Notes under the pieces: generated by a model
Told to the model about the DNA's origin: nothing
Database searches by the model: none
Seen by the model: only the letters and a program-made list of their open reading frames with translations
Translations under genes and position numbers: made by a program
From: Comamonadaceae bacterium
GTDB taxonomy: Bacteria; Pseudomonadota; Gammaproteobacteria; Burkholderiales; Burkholderiaceae_C
Reading direction: 5' to 3'
DNA: 64,000 nucleotides
Assembly: GCA_947443645.1 (NCBI GenBank)
Contig: CANEXF010000003.1
Coordinates: 1 to 64,000, forward strand
Part shown: piece by piece, positions 16,144 to 26,337 of the stretch
Numbering within the stretch: the first letter of the stretch is position 1
How the letters are laid out: each line of letters begins with the position of its first letter

Positions 16144-16806
16144 GTGAGTCAGATCACAGAAGACTCCCTTGGAACCATCAATGGCCTTCAAGGCAAGGTC
16201 TCCTTCTTCATGGAGCAGGGCATCCCCCAACAAGGTGCAGACGGCAAGTTCACCGAGTGGACTGGTCAGCCAGCACCACCAGTGGAAGACAAGGGCGACA
16301 TCCTCCAGTTCGCTGATGTCACGCTGAACCAGATGAACCAAGCCCTTGAGGGTGTTCCAAGCCATGCCTCTGAGATGATCGCCGCGACAGCCACAGGGGT
16401 AGCCTTGGGCCGCATTGACAACGCCCAGCTTGTTGCCCGGTTCAGTTCAAGCTCTGGCCTTGACCCTGTTGCAAGTCAGGCTAGGATCACCATCCTCCAG
16501 ACTGCCTACCAAGCTCAGGCAGATCAGGCTCTGGAGTCACGCTCTGGCATTGGTGCTGGTGACCGGGCTGAGTTCTACCAGTGGGCCAAGACTCACCACA
16601 ATGCACAGTTACAGGAGGCTATCGGCAAGCAGATGCGAGGCTCTGATGTCTCAGGATACAAGGCACTGGCTGATAAGTGGTTGGCAGCAACGCCACCATC
16701 AATGAATGCTCTCAAGGCTGCCGGGATTCCCATCCGAGGCACTGACTGCTTTGTCCGGGGTCAGTGGATGAGTCCGGGGGCTGCTGCTCGGGCTGGATTC
16801 ATTTAA
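16144..16806 (+). CDS. Phage-like protein, possibly related to podoviral capsid-assembly/scaffolding proteins
   Basis: The ORF is open from before 16060, but the first plausible start is GTG 16144, giving about 220 residues. The protein is Gln/Ala-rich and probably helical, with the segment YQWAKTHHNAQLQEAIGKQM and the ending RGQWMSPGAAARAGFI. The helical pattern Y-x-W-x(4)-H is reminiscent of the C-terminal part of T7 gp9-type scaffolding proteins, but this is a weak resemblance from memory. A strong phage-style terminator follows. It sits alone between an AT-rich two-component locus and tRNA-Ser, as a prophage remnant would. Confidence 0.45.
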   Translation: MSQITEDSLGTINGLQGKVSFFMEQGIPQQGADGKFTEWTGQPAPPVEDKGDILQFADVTLNQMNQALEGVPSHASEMIAATATGVALGRIDNAQLVARFSSSSGLDPVASQARITILQTAYQAQADQALESRSGIGAGDRAEFYQWAKTHHNAQLQEAIGKQMRGSDVSGYKALADKWLAATPPSMNALKAAGIPIRGTDCFVRGQWMSPGAAARAGFI

Positions 16807-16823
16807 CCCGAATCCTTCGGAAA

Positions 16824-16852
16824 AAGGAAAGCCCCTCACGGGGCCTTCTTTC
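16824..16852 (+). terminator. Intrinsic terminator after the phage-like gene
   Basis: A GCCCC stem with a four-base loop and GGGGC is flanked by AAA on the left and CTTCTTTC on the right. It lies about 20 bp after the phage-like gene stop and resembles the compact terminators of podoviral late genes. Confidence 0.65.
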
Positions 16853-16916
16853 GATGTCTCTTCAGGTTACTGAGGGGACATCCGAAGGGGTAAATGCATG
16901 GGGTGAATTGCAAAAC

Positions 16917-16962
16917 CCTAAAAGCAAAAAACCCTTGTAAATCAATGACTTACAAGGGTTTC
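16917..16962 (-). terminator. Intrinsic terminator of tRNA-Ser (or recombination site)
   Basis: A perfect 12-bp inverted repeat, AAACCCTTGTAA at 16930-16941 and TTACAAGGGTTT at 16951-16962, encloses a 9-base loop. On the minus strand it is followed by TTTTTTGCTTTT, as expected for a terminator 9 bp downstream of the tRNA. Since a phage-like gene lies beyond it, the same hairpin could also mark an old integration site. Confidence 0.65.
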
Positions 16963-16968
16963 AATACA

Positions 16969-17057
<89 letters not shown>

Positions 17058-17078
17058 TATGTCCGAGCCCAGATTCTA

Positions 17079-19526
<2,448 letters not shown>

Positions 19527-19530
<4 letters not shown>

Positions 19531-20012
19531 AGCACGCCAATCACATGAACTTCAAAGACCACCGGCTGACCGGCCAGCGGATGGTTGAAATCGAACTGGA
19601 CCGCATCGCCGCCATCCTTGACCTGTTGCACGCTGCCGGCGTACTGGCCCATGCCGTCCGGCGTGGGGAACTGCACCACGTCGCCGGGCTTGTACTGCTC
19701 AGCCGGGTCGCCAAGCTCGTTGAGCAGCTTGCGCGCGACCCATTGCACCAGCTCGGGGTTGCGGTCACCAAAAGCCGTGCCGGCTGCCAACTCAAACTCA
19801 ACGCGCGCGCCTTCTGGCAAACCGATCAGCCGCTGCTCGATGGCGGGTGACAACTCGCCCATGCCCAAGCTAAGCGTCGCGGGCTTGCCATCAAAGGTGT
19901 TGATGATGTCAGCGCCTGGCAGGCCATTCACGGCGGGGCCGGCCATGCGGTAATGCAGGGTCAGAAAAGAGCCGGCCTGGACGGTCGGCACAGTGGAATC
20001 GGTGGCGGTCAT
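19527..20012 (-). CDS. slpA: FKBP-type peptidyl-prolyl cis-trans isomerase, SlpA/FkpB type
   Basis: The 161-residue protein has the FKBP core with [12 protein letters not shown] at its start and the SlpA/SlyD-type flap domain insertion ([20 protein letters not shown], then [12 protein letters not shown]). The C-terminal strand [16 protein letters not shown] is the hallmark of this subgroup. It catalyses prolyl isomerisation and acts as a chaperone. Translation probably starts at ATG 20012 (MTATDST); the upstream in-frame region runs towards the divergent radC. It precedes ispH with a 4-bp overlap, the order also seen in E. coli (fkpB-ispH). Confidence 0.9.
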
Positions 20013-20098
20013 AAAAATTTCCAAATCGACTCTGATGGCCGATGACTGTTTGTAAACTGCCCCTATTGTAGAAACTCGGCTCACTTCGTGGGCTCGCA

Positions 20099-20779
20099 AT
20101 GCCCATGCTGCTCAAAGACCTGCCTCTGGACGCCCGCCCTCGTGAAAAACTGCTCAGCCGTGGCGCTGGTGCGCTCAGTGACGCCGAGTTGCTGGCCCTG
20201 CTGCTGCGCACCGGTCTGCCCGGCAAGAACGCCTTGCAGCTGGGTCAGGAGCTGCTGAGTCGTTTTGGCGGTGTGGCGGGCCTGCTGCACACCGGGCCGG
20301 ATGCGCTCAAAGCCATCAAGGGTCTGGGGCCGGCCAAGCGCGCTGAACTGGTCGCCGTACTGGAGCTGGCCAGGCGGGCGCTGGCACAAGAGCTGCAGCA
20401 AAAGCCGCTGTTTGCCACGCCGCAAGCCGTGCGCGACTACCTGCAACTGCAACTGGGCCCGCGGCCGCATGAGATTTTCGCGGTGCTTTTTCTGGACAGC
20501 CAGCAGCGAATGATTGCGCTCGAGGAGCTGTTTCGCGGCACGCTCACGCAGACCAGCGTCTACCCGCGCGAGGTGGTGGTCAGGGCCCTGACACTTCAGG
20601 CGGCCGGCGTGGTTCTGGCGCACAACCATCCAAGCGGCGCGGCCCTGCCCTCGCGCTCTGACGAGGCCATCACGCAAACCCTGAAGGCCGCACTGGCACT
20701 GGTCGATGTACGCGTGTTTGACCACTTCGTGGTCACCAGCTCTCAGGCCGTTTCCATGGCCGAGCTGGGCTTGCTATAA
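20099..20779 (+). CDS. radC: RadC family JAB/MPN-domain protein
   Basis: The 226-residue protein has an N-terminal helix-hairpin-helix-like part ([39 protein letters not shown]) and a C-terminal JAB1/MPN metalloprotease-like domain with [16 protein letters not shown] and the metal-ligand motif HNHPSG near residue 180. RadC was long linked to DNA repair, but its molecular role is not settled. It is transcribed divergently from slpA, with 86 bp between the two starts. A second ATG two codons downstream is an alternative start. Confidence 0.92.
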   Translation: MPMLLKDLPLDARPREKLLSRGAGALSDAELLALLLRTGLPGKNALQLGQELLSRFGGVAGLLHTGPDALKAIKGLGPAKRAELVAVLELARRALAQELQQKPLFATPQAVRDYLQLQLGPRPHEIFAVLFLDSQQRMIALEELFRGTLTQTSVYPREVVVRALTLQAAGVVLAHNHPSGAALPSRSDEAITQTLKAALALVDVRVFDHFVVTSSQAVSMAELGLL

Positions 20780-20789
20780 AGTCCACGCC

Positions 20790-21446
20790 ATGAAAGCGCC
20801 TGCCATCAAAGACCTCAAAAGCCTCAAGGCCGTCAAGCATGAAATGCAGGCGCGCACCGAACTGGCCAGGCAGCGCGAAGCCATGCGGCTCGCAGCCCTG
20901 GCCCAAGCCAAGGCCGAAAAGGAGTTTTTCTCGCATGCGATCGGCCCGATCAAGGCCTTGCGGGCCAAACACGGGCCCGGCCAGTGGGCCGACGTCGCCC
21001 CCCTCAAACCCGAACCCATCGCCGTGCAGCAGCAGCGAGATGAGCTGTCCGTCATGCGCGAGGCCATCTCGGACGAATTTGACGTCGAAACCCTGCTGGA
21101 CACCGACGAGTCGCTGAGTTTTCGCCGGCCAGGCATGGGGCCGGACGTGACCCGCAAACTGCGCCGCGGCGAATGGAGCATCCAGGGCCAGCTGGACCTG
21201 CACGGCCTGCGCCGTGAAGATGCCCGCGAAGCGCTGTCGCTGTTTGTCAAGGATGCCGCCAAGGTCGGCTGGCGCTGCGTGCGCGTGGTGCACGGCAAAG
21301 GCCTGGGCTCGCCTGGCAAGACACCGGTACTCAAGGGCAAGGTGCAGAGCTGGCTGATTCAAAAGCAGGAGGTACTGGCCTTTGTGCAGGCCAGGCCCGC
21401 CCATGGCGGGGCGGGCGCGCTGGTGGTGCTGCTGGCCCAGGGTTAA
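20790..21446 (+). CDS. Smr-domain protein (predicted endonuclease)
   Basis: The 218-residue protein has a charged helical N-terminus (residues 1-120) and a C-terminal Smr domain. Its signature LDLHGLRREDAREAL is near residue 137 and the HGKG motif VVHGKGLGSPGKTPVLK near residue 169. Smr proteins (SmrA/SmrB/MutS2 C-terminus) are nucleases, and SmrB cleaves mRNA at collided ribosomes. I start at ATG 20790, since the upstream in-frame ORF lies inside radC. It follows radC by 10 bp, so they are likely co-transcribed. Confidence 0.88.
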   Translation: MKAPAIKDLKSLKAVKHEMQARTELARQREAMRLAALAQAKAEKEFFSHAIGPIKALRAKHGPGQWADVAPLKPEPIAVQQQRDELSVMREAISDEFDVETLLDTDESLSFRRPGMGPDVTRKLRRGEWSIQGQLDLHGLRREDAREALSLFVKDAAKVGWRCVRVVHGKGLGSPGKTPVLKGKVQSWLIQKQEVLAFVQARPAHGGAGALVVLLAQG

Positions 21447-21460
21447 TCGCAGCGGCGCTT

Positions 21461-21522
21461 TTTATGCTATTTAATCAATAGCTGGTAGCGCCCGCCAGTC
21501 GGTCTCAACAGCCATTTTTTTC
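21461..21522. repeat. Family-B dispersed repeat
   Basis: Intergenic copy after the Smr gene. The order is GCTATTTAATCAATAGCTGG, a GCGCCCGCCAGTCGG core, then CAACAGCCATTTTTTTC. It matches the copy at 23032-23090 in structure and orientation. The small AT-rich hairpin followed later by a T-run could also help end transcription. Confidence 0.75.
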
Positions 21523-21621
21523 TTGAATCAAGAGCCGGATCCAGGCGCCGGTCCAGCCCTGTAACTACGGCGTCACATTGGCCAAGCAACATGAGCAGCT
21601 TCACATCACTGGACTGCTCAT

Positions 21622-23013
21622 ATGGCTATGCCTTCTTTCCCGGCCTTCGCGCCAACCCGTCTGCTGGCCCGCCCTGCCGCCATCGCCCTGGCCGTGATGG
21701 CCTCGCTGGCGGCCTTGCCTCTGCAGGCACAAACCGCCTTTCCCGCGACCTTGGCTGGCCACGTCGTGATGCCGGCACAGTCGTTTATCGCCGCCCCAAA
21801 AGATGCGCCTGAAGACCTGAAGATCAGCGGAAAATTCACCAGCGGCACGCGCGTGGAGACCCTGGGCTCGGTGCCAGGCCTGTCGGCAGGTCGACCCACC
21901 GGTGTCTCCGTTCCCTTCCAGGGCCAGCCACTGCAAGGCCACTCAGGCATCAAGAAAATGCCTGACGGCAGCTTCTGGGTACTGACCCACAACGGCTTCG
22001 GCGCCAAGACCAATTCGCCCGATGCCATGCTTTACCTGAACCACTACAGCATGGACTTCAAGGCCGGCAGCATGAAGCGGCTGGAGACGGTTTTCCTGCA
22101 CGATCCGGACAAAAAAGTGCCGTTTCGCATCGTTCACGAAGGCAGCAAAAAACGCTACCTGACCGGCAGCGACTTTGACACCGAGAGCTTTCAGTTTGCC
22201 GGCGGCGCCCTGTGGATCGGCGACGAGTTTGGCCCTTTTCTGATCAAGGCTGACCTCAAGGGAAAAGTGCTGGCCGTGTTTGACACGCTGGTCGACGGTA
22301 AGGTGGTGCGCTCACCCGATCACCCGGCCATCACCACCCCGGGTGCGCCCGGTGGATCGGTGGATTTCCAGGTGCGTCGCTCCAAGGGCTTTGAGGGCAT
22401 GGCGGCATCAAAAGAGGGCAGCAAACTGTATGCGCTGCTCGAAGGCGCGCTCTACGATGCAGCCACCAAGGGCAATGAGAAACTCGGCGACAAAGACTAT
22501 CTGCGGGTGCTGGAATTTGACGTGAAGGCCCAGAAATGGACTGGCCGCCACTGGAAGTACGTGATGGAAGCCAACAGCCACGCGATAGGTGACTTCAACA
22601 TGATTGACGGCAACACCGGCCTGATCATTGAGCGCGACAACGGCGAAGGTACGGCCGACAAAGCCTGCCCTGAAGGTCAGAAGCGCACCGACTGCTTTCA
22701 CGACATCGCCAAGTTCAAGCGTGTCTACAAGATCGAGATGAGCGACGCCAATGTCGGCGGCCCGGTACGCAAGATTGGCTACATCGACCTGCTCAACATT
22801 GCAGATCCGGCCAAACTGGCCCGCAAGCCACTGAACAACGGTGTGCTGACCTTCCCGTTTTTCACGATTGAAAACGTCGATGTGGTGGATGCCACCCACA
22901 TCATCGTGGGCAACGACAACAACCTGCCGTTTTCCAGCAGCCGCGAGCCGAACAAGGCCGACGACAATGAATTCATCCTGCTAGAAGTCGGTGAATTGCT
23001 GAAAGCGAACTGA
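21622..23013 (+). CDS. Exported esterase-like protein of the phytase family
   Basis: The 463-residue protein has a signal peptide (LLARPAAIALAVMASLAALP core, cleavage after LQA near residue 37). The mature part is beta-propeller-like with motifs of the 'esterase-like activity of phytase' domain: PTGVSVPFQGQPLQGHSG, GGALWIGDEFGPFLIK, GFEGMAAS, ANSHAIGDFNMIDGNTGLIIERDNGEG and a C-terminal IIVGNDNNLPFS. Two cysteines (KACPEGQKRTDC) may form a disulfide. Members are periplasmic or secreted phosphoesterases of mostly undefined substrate. It stands alone, with family-B repeats on both sides. Confidence 0.85.
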   Translation: MAMPSFPAFAPTRLLARPAAIALAVMASLAALPLQAQTAFPATLAGHVVMPAQSFIAAPKDAPEDLKISGKFTSGTRVETLGSVPGLSAGRPTGVSVPFQGQPLQGHSGIKKMPDGSFWVLTHNGFGAKTNSPDAMLYLNHYSMDFKAGSMKRLETVFLHDPDKKVPFRIVHEGSKKRYLTGSDFDTESFQFAGGALWIGDEFGPFLIKADLKGKVLAVFDTLVDGKVVRSPDHPAITTPGAPGGSVDFQVRRSKGFEGMAASKEGSKLYALLEGALYDAATKGNEKLGDKDYLRVLEFDVKAQKWTGRHWKYVMEANSHAIGDFNMIDGNTGLIIERDNGEGTADKACPEGQKRTDCFHDIAKFKRVYKIEMSDANVGGPVRKIGYIDLLNIADPAKLARKPLNNGVLTFPFFTIENVDVVDATHIIVGNDNNLPFSSSREPNKADDNEFILLEVGELLKAN

Positions 23014-23031
23014 CGTAGAACACGGCGCTGA

Positions 23032-23090
23032 CGCTATTTAATTGATAGCTGTCAGCACCCTCCGCGCAAGCGCGGCAGGCATTTTTATTG
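23032..23090. repeat. Family-B dispersed repeat
   Basis: Intergenic copy between the phytase-like gene and the convergent haemoglobin gene. It reads GCTATTTAATTGATAGCTG, a core with the hairpin CCGCGCAAGCGCGG, then GGCATTTTTATTG. It is the most typical copy in the window. Confidence 0.8.
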
Positions 23091-23124
23091 TTAGAAATCA
23101 CCCTGCTGCGGCAGGTATATGCGC

Positions 23125-23640
23125 TCACTCTCCTCGGTTGCGCATCCAGTCCGCGGTCTGGAAAAACGAGGCGTTGAGCCGCGCGCGCAAGGCTTGGTCC
23201 ACCCCGGTTTCCAGCATGGCCTGGTCCATGCACGCCAGCCATTGGTCGCGCTCGGCAATGCCGATAGAGCGAGCGTTTTTGGGGTCAGAGCCCAAATTCA
23301 CCGAGCTTTCGGCTCGCCCGGAGGGTGCGGTGCCCTGCACCGCAGCGAAATTGGTGTCTGACCCCAATAGCTCCATGTGGCGCATGCGCAGCCTGGGATG
23401 ACCAAAGCGGTCGGTGTAGTGCTGCGGGCCACCCAGCCAGCCACATAAAAACCAGAACAGGCGCTGGCGCGCATTGTCCAGCGTGCTGCCGTGCGCGGCG
23501 CGCAATTGGGTGTAGCCAGGCTCCAGATCCATCAGGTCATAAAAACGCTCGACCAGCGCCTGCACGCGCTCTTCGCCGCCTATCCAGGCGAATGGGCTTT
23601 CAAATGGCGGGTTGCCGGGGGGCTTTTCTTCAATGTTCAT
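23125..23640 (-). CDS. Group 2 truncated haemoglobin with an in-frame insertion after the proximal His
   Basis: The N-terminal part (FAWIGGEERVQALVERFYDL, then FWFLCGWLGGPQHYTDRFG) and HPRLRMRHM, containing the proximal haem His, match group 2 truncated haemoglobins. The G-helix ERDQWLACMDQAM and the C-terminal LNASFFQTADWMRNR also match. Family members usually read RHMPFAIG directly into the G-helix. Here about 35 residues (about 89-124) intervene, encoded by an inverted-repeat element (23281-23365). The protein is 171 residues instead of about 135. The insertion keeps the frame and sits at the F-G loop beside the haem, so function may be altered or lost. Confidence 0.88.
   Translation of the reverse strand: MNIEEKPPGNPPFESPFAWIGGEERVQALVERFYDLMDLEPGYTQLRAAHGSTLDNARQRLFWFLCGWLGGPQHYTDRFGHPRLRMRHMELLGSDTNFAAVQGTAPSGRAESSVNLGSDPKNARSIGIAERDQWLACMDQAMLETGVDQALRARLNASFFQTADWMRNRGE
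23281..23365. mobile_element. Family-D inverted-repeat element (GGGGTCAGA type) inside the truncated haemoglobin gene
   Basis: The left end GGGGTCAGAGCCCAAATTC (23281-23299) is an imperfect inverted repeat of the right end GAAATTGGTGTCTGACCCC (23347-23365). Between them are two hairpins: CGAGC-TTTCG-GCTCG and TGCGGTG-CCCTG-CACCGCA. This looks like a REP/MITE-type miniature element. The GGGGTCAGAC...ATTTC motif is, to my recollection, widespread in proteobacterial genomes. There is no coding capacity of its own. Confidence 0.8.
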
Positions 23641-23715
23641 AGCTGCGTTAATTTGAAAGAGGCTCTGTAAATTCGATTAGTGGTGTGCAGGGCAAGGCGC
23701 CCGGAGCGCAGAGGG

Positions 23716-26274
23716 TTATTGGGCCTTGCGCAGCGTCTCCACGACCGGCGTATTGAGTACCGAACGAAGCCCCCACCAGCCGGCAGCGAGCGCCAGCAAA
23801 GCGCCAGCCAGACTGCCAAACAGCGGCACCGTCCAGGAGCCGGTCCAGCTGAAATCAAACACATAGCGCGCCAACGCCCAACCCACGGCCAGCGCCACCA
23901 GCGAGGCCAGAAAGCCCGCCAGCAGGCCAACACCGGCCAGTTCAGCGCGCTGCACCTGGCGCAGCAAGGAGGCTCTGGCGCCGACGGCGCGCATAATGGC
24001 GAATTCCATTGCGCGCTCTTCCCGCGTTGCGGTGATCGCAGCAAACAGCACCACCAGTCCGGCTGCCAGCGTGAAGCCAAACAGGAACTCCACCGCCCGA
24101 ATCACCTGGTCGAGCACGCGCTGGACTTGCGCCAGCGTGGCGCTCATGTCGACATTGGTGATGTTGGGAAAGGCCCTGACCAGCTGGTTGTCAAAACTCG
24201 CTGGCCTGGCCCCGCCGGGAAGCTGCGCGGCTGGCTCGGGCGCCCTGAAGGCGCTGATGTAAGACACGGGCACGTCGGCCAGCGCGGCAACCGGGTACAT
24301 CACAAAAAAGTTGACCCGCATCGAACCCCAGTCGACCTTGCGCAGACTGGTGATAGTGGAATTGCTGAGCTGGCCACCCATATCAAAGCGCAGCCGGTCG
24401 CCAAGCTTGAGGCCCAGCGTCTTGGCCAGACCTTCTTCGACGCTCACGGCATCCTTTTCACCGGGTGTCCAGCGGCCGGCAACGATCTGGTTGTGGCTTG
24501 GCATGGCGGTGCTGTTGGAGAGGTTGAACTCGCGGTCAACCAGTCGCTTGGCGCGGTCGTCTTCAAAATCATCCGGGGTGACAGCCTTGTCATTGACCGC
24601 CACCAGACGGCCGCGAATCATGGGGTACCAGTCGAACTTGCTGACCCCGCCGTCGCGCAGCGCTTTTTGAAACGCATCGCCCTGCTCGGGCTGCACGTTG
24701 ATCACAAAGCGATTGGGTGCATCAGGCGGCGTGGCCTTGCGCCAGCTGCTGATCAGGTCAGTGCGCAGCAGCACCAACAGCATCAGGGCCAGCAGGCCGA
24801 CCGCCAGCGCGCTGGTCTGCACCACCGCATAGACCGGTCGCGCCGACAACTGACGCGTAGCCAGCACCATCCAGCGCGGCGCGGTAGCCTCATTGACACT
24901 GGCGCGCAACAACTTGACCGCGACGAAGCTGGTGGCCGCAAAGACCAGTACGGCGGCGGCAAAACCACCGACGGCGATCAGGCCCAGCTTCAGGTCACTG
25001 CTGGCAGCCACCAGCAAGGCGGCAAAACCCGCCGTCCCCATCGCGAGCACGGCAATTGAGGCCGGCTTGAGCTTGCCCACCTCGCGGCGAATCACGCGCA
25101 GCGGTGGCACAGAGGCCAGCTGCAGCACAGGCGGCAAGCCAAAGGCCAGCAGCAGCGTCAAACCCATGCCCATGCCAAACAGCACGGGCCAAAGCGTCGC
25201 TGCGGGCAAGGCTGTTTCGACCAGGCCGGCCAGCAGCAAAACAAAACCGTAGTGCACGGCAAAGCCCAAGGCGACGCCCAAAGCGCTGGCAAACAGACCG
25301 GTCAGTACAAACTCAAAGGCATAGGCCAGCGCGATGGTGCGTTGCGGCTGGCCAAGCACGCGCAGCATGGCGCAGTCGTCCAGATGCTTGGCGGCAAAGC
25401 TGCGCGCCACAATCGCCACCGCCACAGCACTTAAAAGCGCCGCCAGCAGCGCCACCAGATTGAGGAATTTCTCGGCCCGGTCCAGCGTCTGGCGCATCTC
25501 GGGGCTGCCTGTTTCAAGTGACTCAAGCCGCACGCCGCGCACGCCAGACTGCTCAAAAGGTTTTTTGATTTCTTCTGTCGCCCAGTTGACGAACTGATTG
25601 ACCGATTTATCGTCGCCCGCGACGGCAAATCGGTAACTGGTGCGACTGGCCGGTTGAATCAGGCCGGTCGCCGGCAGGTCAGCCTGGTTGATCATCACAC
25701 GTGGCGAGAAGCTCGCGAAACCCGCACCGCGGTCAGGCTCCTGGATGATGATTCGGCTGATCTTGAAACTCGCATCACCCACCAACAAGGTCTGACCCGG
25801 CTGGAGACCAAGCGCATCAAGCAGTGCGGGGTCGGCCCAGGCCGTGCCAGGAGCCGGCACGTCACGCGTCTCATCGCCCCCAGCTTCAGCCGAGCTGGCG
25901 ACTTTCATCACGCCGCGCAGCGGGTAGCCCGCGGGCACGGCCTTGAAGGCCACCAGCTTGGCCTGGCCGCCGTCCTGCTCGGTCGCACGCGCCATGGTCG
26001 GAAAACTCACGGTCGATGCGACTTTGAGGCCCAAGGCCTGTGCGCGCGCGATAAAAATGGCTGGTGTCACCCCGTCGCTGCGCAGCACGGCGTCGCCACC
26101 GAGCAGTTGGCGCGCGTCACGCTGCAGGCCACCCTTGAGTCGATCGGCAAAAAACCCAACGGCGCTCAGGGCCGCCACCGCCAGCGTGACCGCCACAATC
26201 AGCAGGCGCAACTCGCCTGCGCGCAAATCGCGCAGCAGCGTACGCCAGCCGAGTTTTAAAAATAAGGTGTTCAT
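23716..26274 (-). CDS. ABC transporter permease of the FtsX/YbbP family
   Basis: The 852-residue membrane protein opens with the YbbP-type sequence TLLRDLRAGELRLLIVAVTL (residues about 13-32, first helix). A large periplasmic domain follows, then FtsX helices (about 265-400), a second periplasmic domain and a terminal FtsX block near residues 720-840 (ATREERAMEFAIMRAVGA). In E. coli YbbP works with the ATPase YbbA next to the thioesterase gene tesA. Here no ATPase or tesA is adjacent: fdhD is upstream, the haemoglobin gene downstream. The family suggests lipid or lipoprotein extraction from the inner membrane, but the substrate is unknown. Confidence 0.9.
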   Translation of the reverse strand: MNTLFLKLGWRTLLRDLRAGELRLLIVAVTLAVAALSAVGFFADRLKGGLQRDARQLLGGDAVLRSDGVTPAIFIARAQALGLKVASTVSFPTMARATEQDGGQAKLVAFKAVPAGYPLRGVMKVASSAEAGGDETRDVPAPGTAWADPALLDALGLQPGQTLLVGDASFKISRIIIQEPDRGAGFASFSPRVMINQADLPATGLIQPASRTSYRFAVAGDDKSVNQFVNWATEEIKKPFEQSGVRGVRLESLETGSPEMRQTLDRAEKFLNLVALLAALLSAVAVAIVARSFAAKHLDDCAMLRVLGQPQRTIALAYAFEFVLTGLFASALGVALGFAVHYGFVLLLAGLVETALPAATLWPVLFGMGMGLTLLLAFGLPPVLQLASVPPLRVIRREVGKLKPASIAVLAMGTAGFAALLVAASSDLKLGLIAVGGFAAAVLVFAATSFVAVKLLRASVNEATAPRWMVLATRQLSARPVYAVVQTSALAVGLLALMLLVLLRTDLISSWRKATPPDAPNRFVINVQPEQGDAFQKALRDGGVSKFDWYPMIRGRLVAVNDKAVTPDDFEDDRAKRLVDREFNLSNSTAMPSHNQIVAGRWTPGEKDAVSVEEGLAKTLGLKLGDRLRFDMGGQLSNSTITSLRKVDWGSMRVNFFVMYPVAALADVPVSYISAFRAPEPAAQLPGGARPASFDNQLVRAFPNITNVDMSATLAQVQRVLDQVIRAVEFLFGFTLAAGLVVLFAAITATREERAMEFAIMRAVGARASLLRQVQRAELAGVGLLAGFLASLVALAVGWALARYVFDFSWTGSWTVPLFGSLAGALLALAAGWWGLRSVLNTPVVETLRKAQ

Positions 26275-26337
26275 GAGGCTACCTTAGCGCACAAGTGCTA
26301 GCCGCTGGTTTTGTGAGGATGGCGCGCACGGTTTGTC

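Noticed and set aside
16930-16962. Perfect inverted repeat beside tRNA-Ser read as a transposon end
   Set aside because: It has a T-run on the tRNA's downstream side and fits a terminator. There is no second copy or transposase, so a transposon end is unsupported; an attachment site remains only a possibility.
23680-25059. 459-codon plus-strand frame opposite the YbbP-like permease gene
   Set aside because: Antisense shadow of a well-recognised gene, with Gln/His/Arg-rich composition and no domain.
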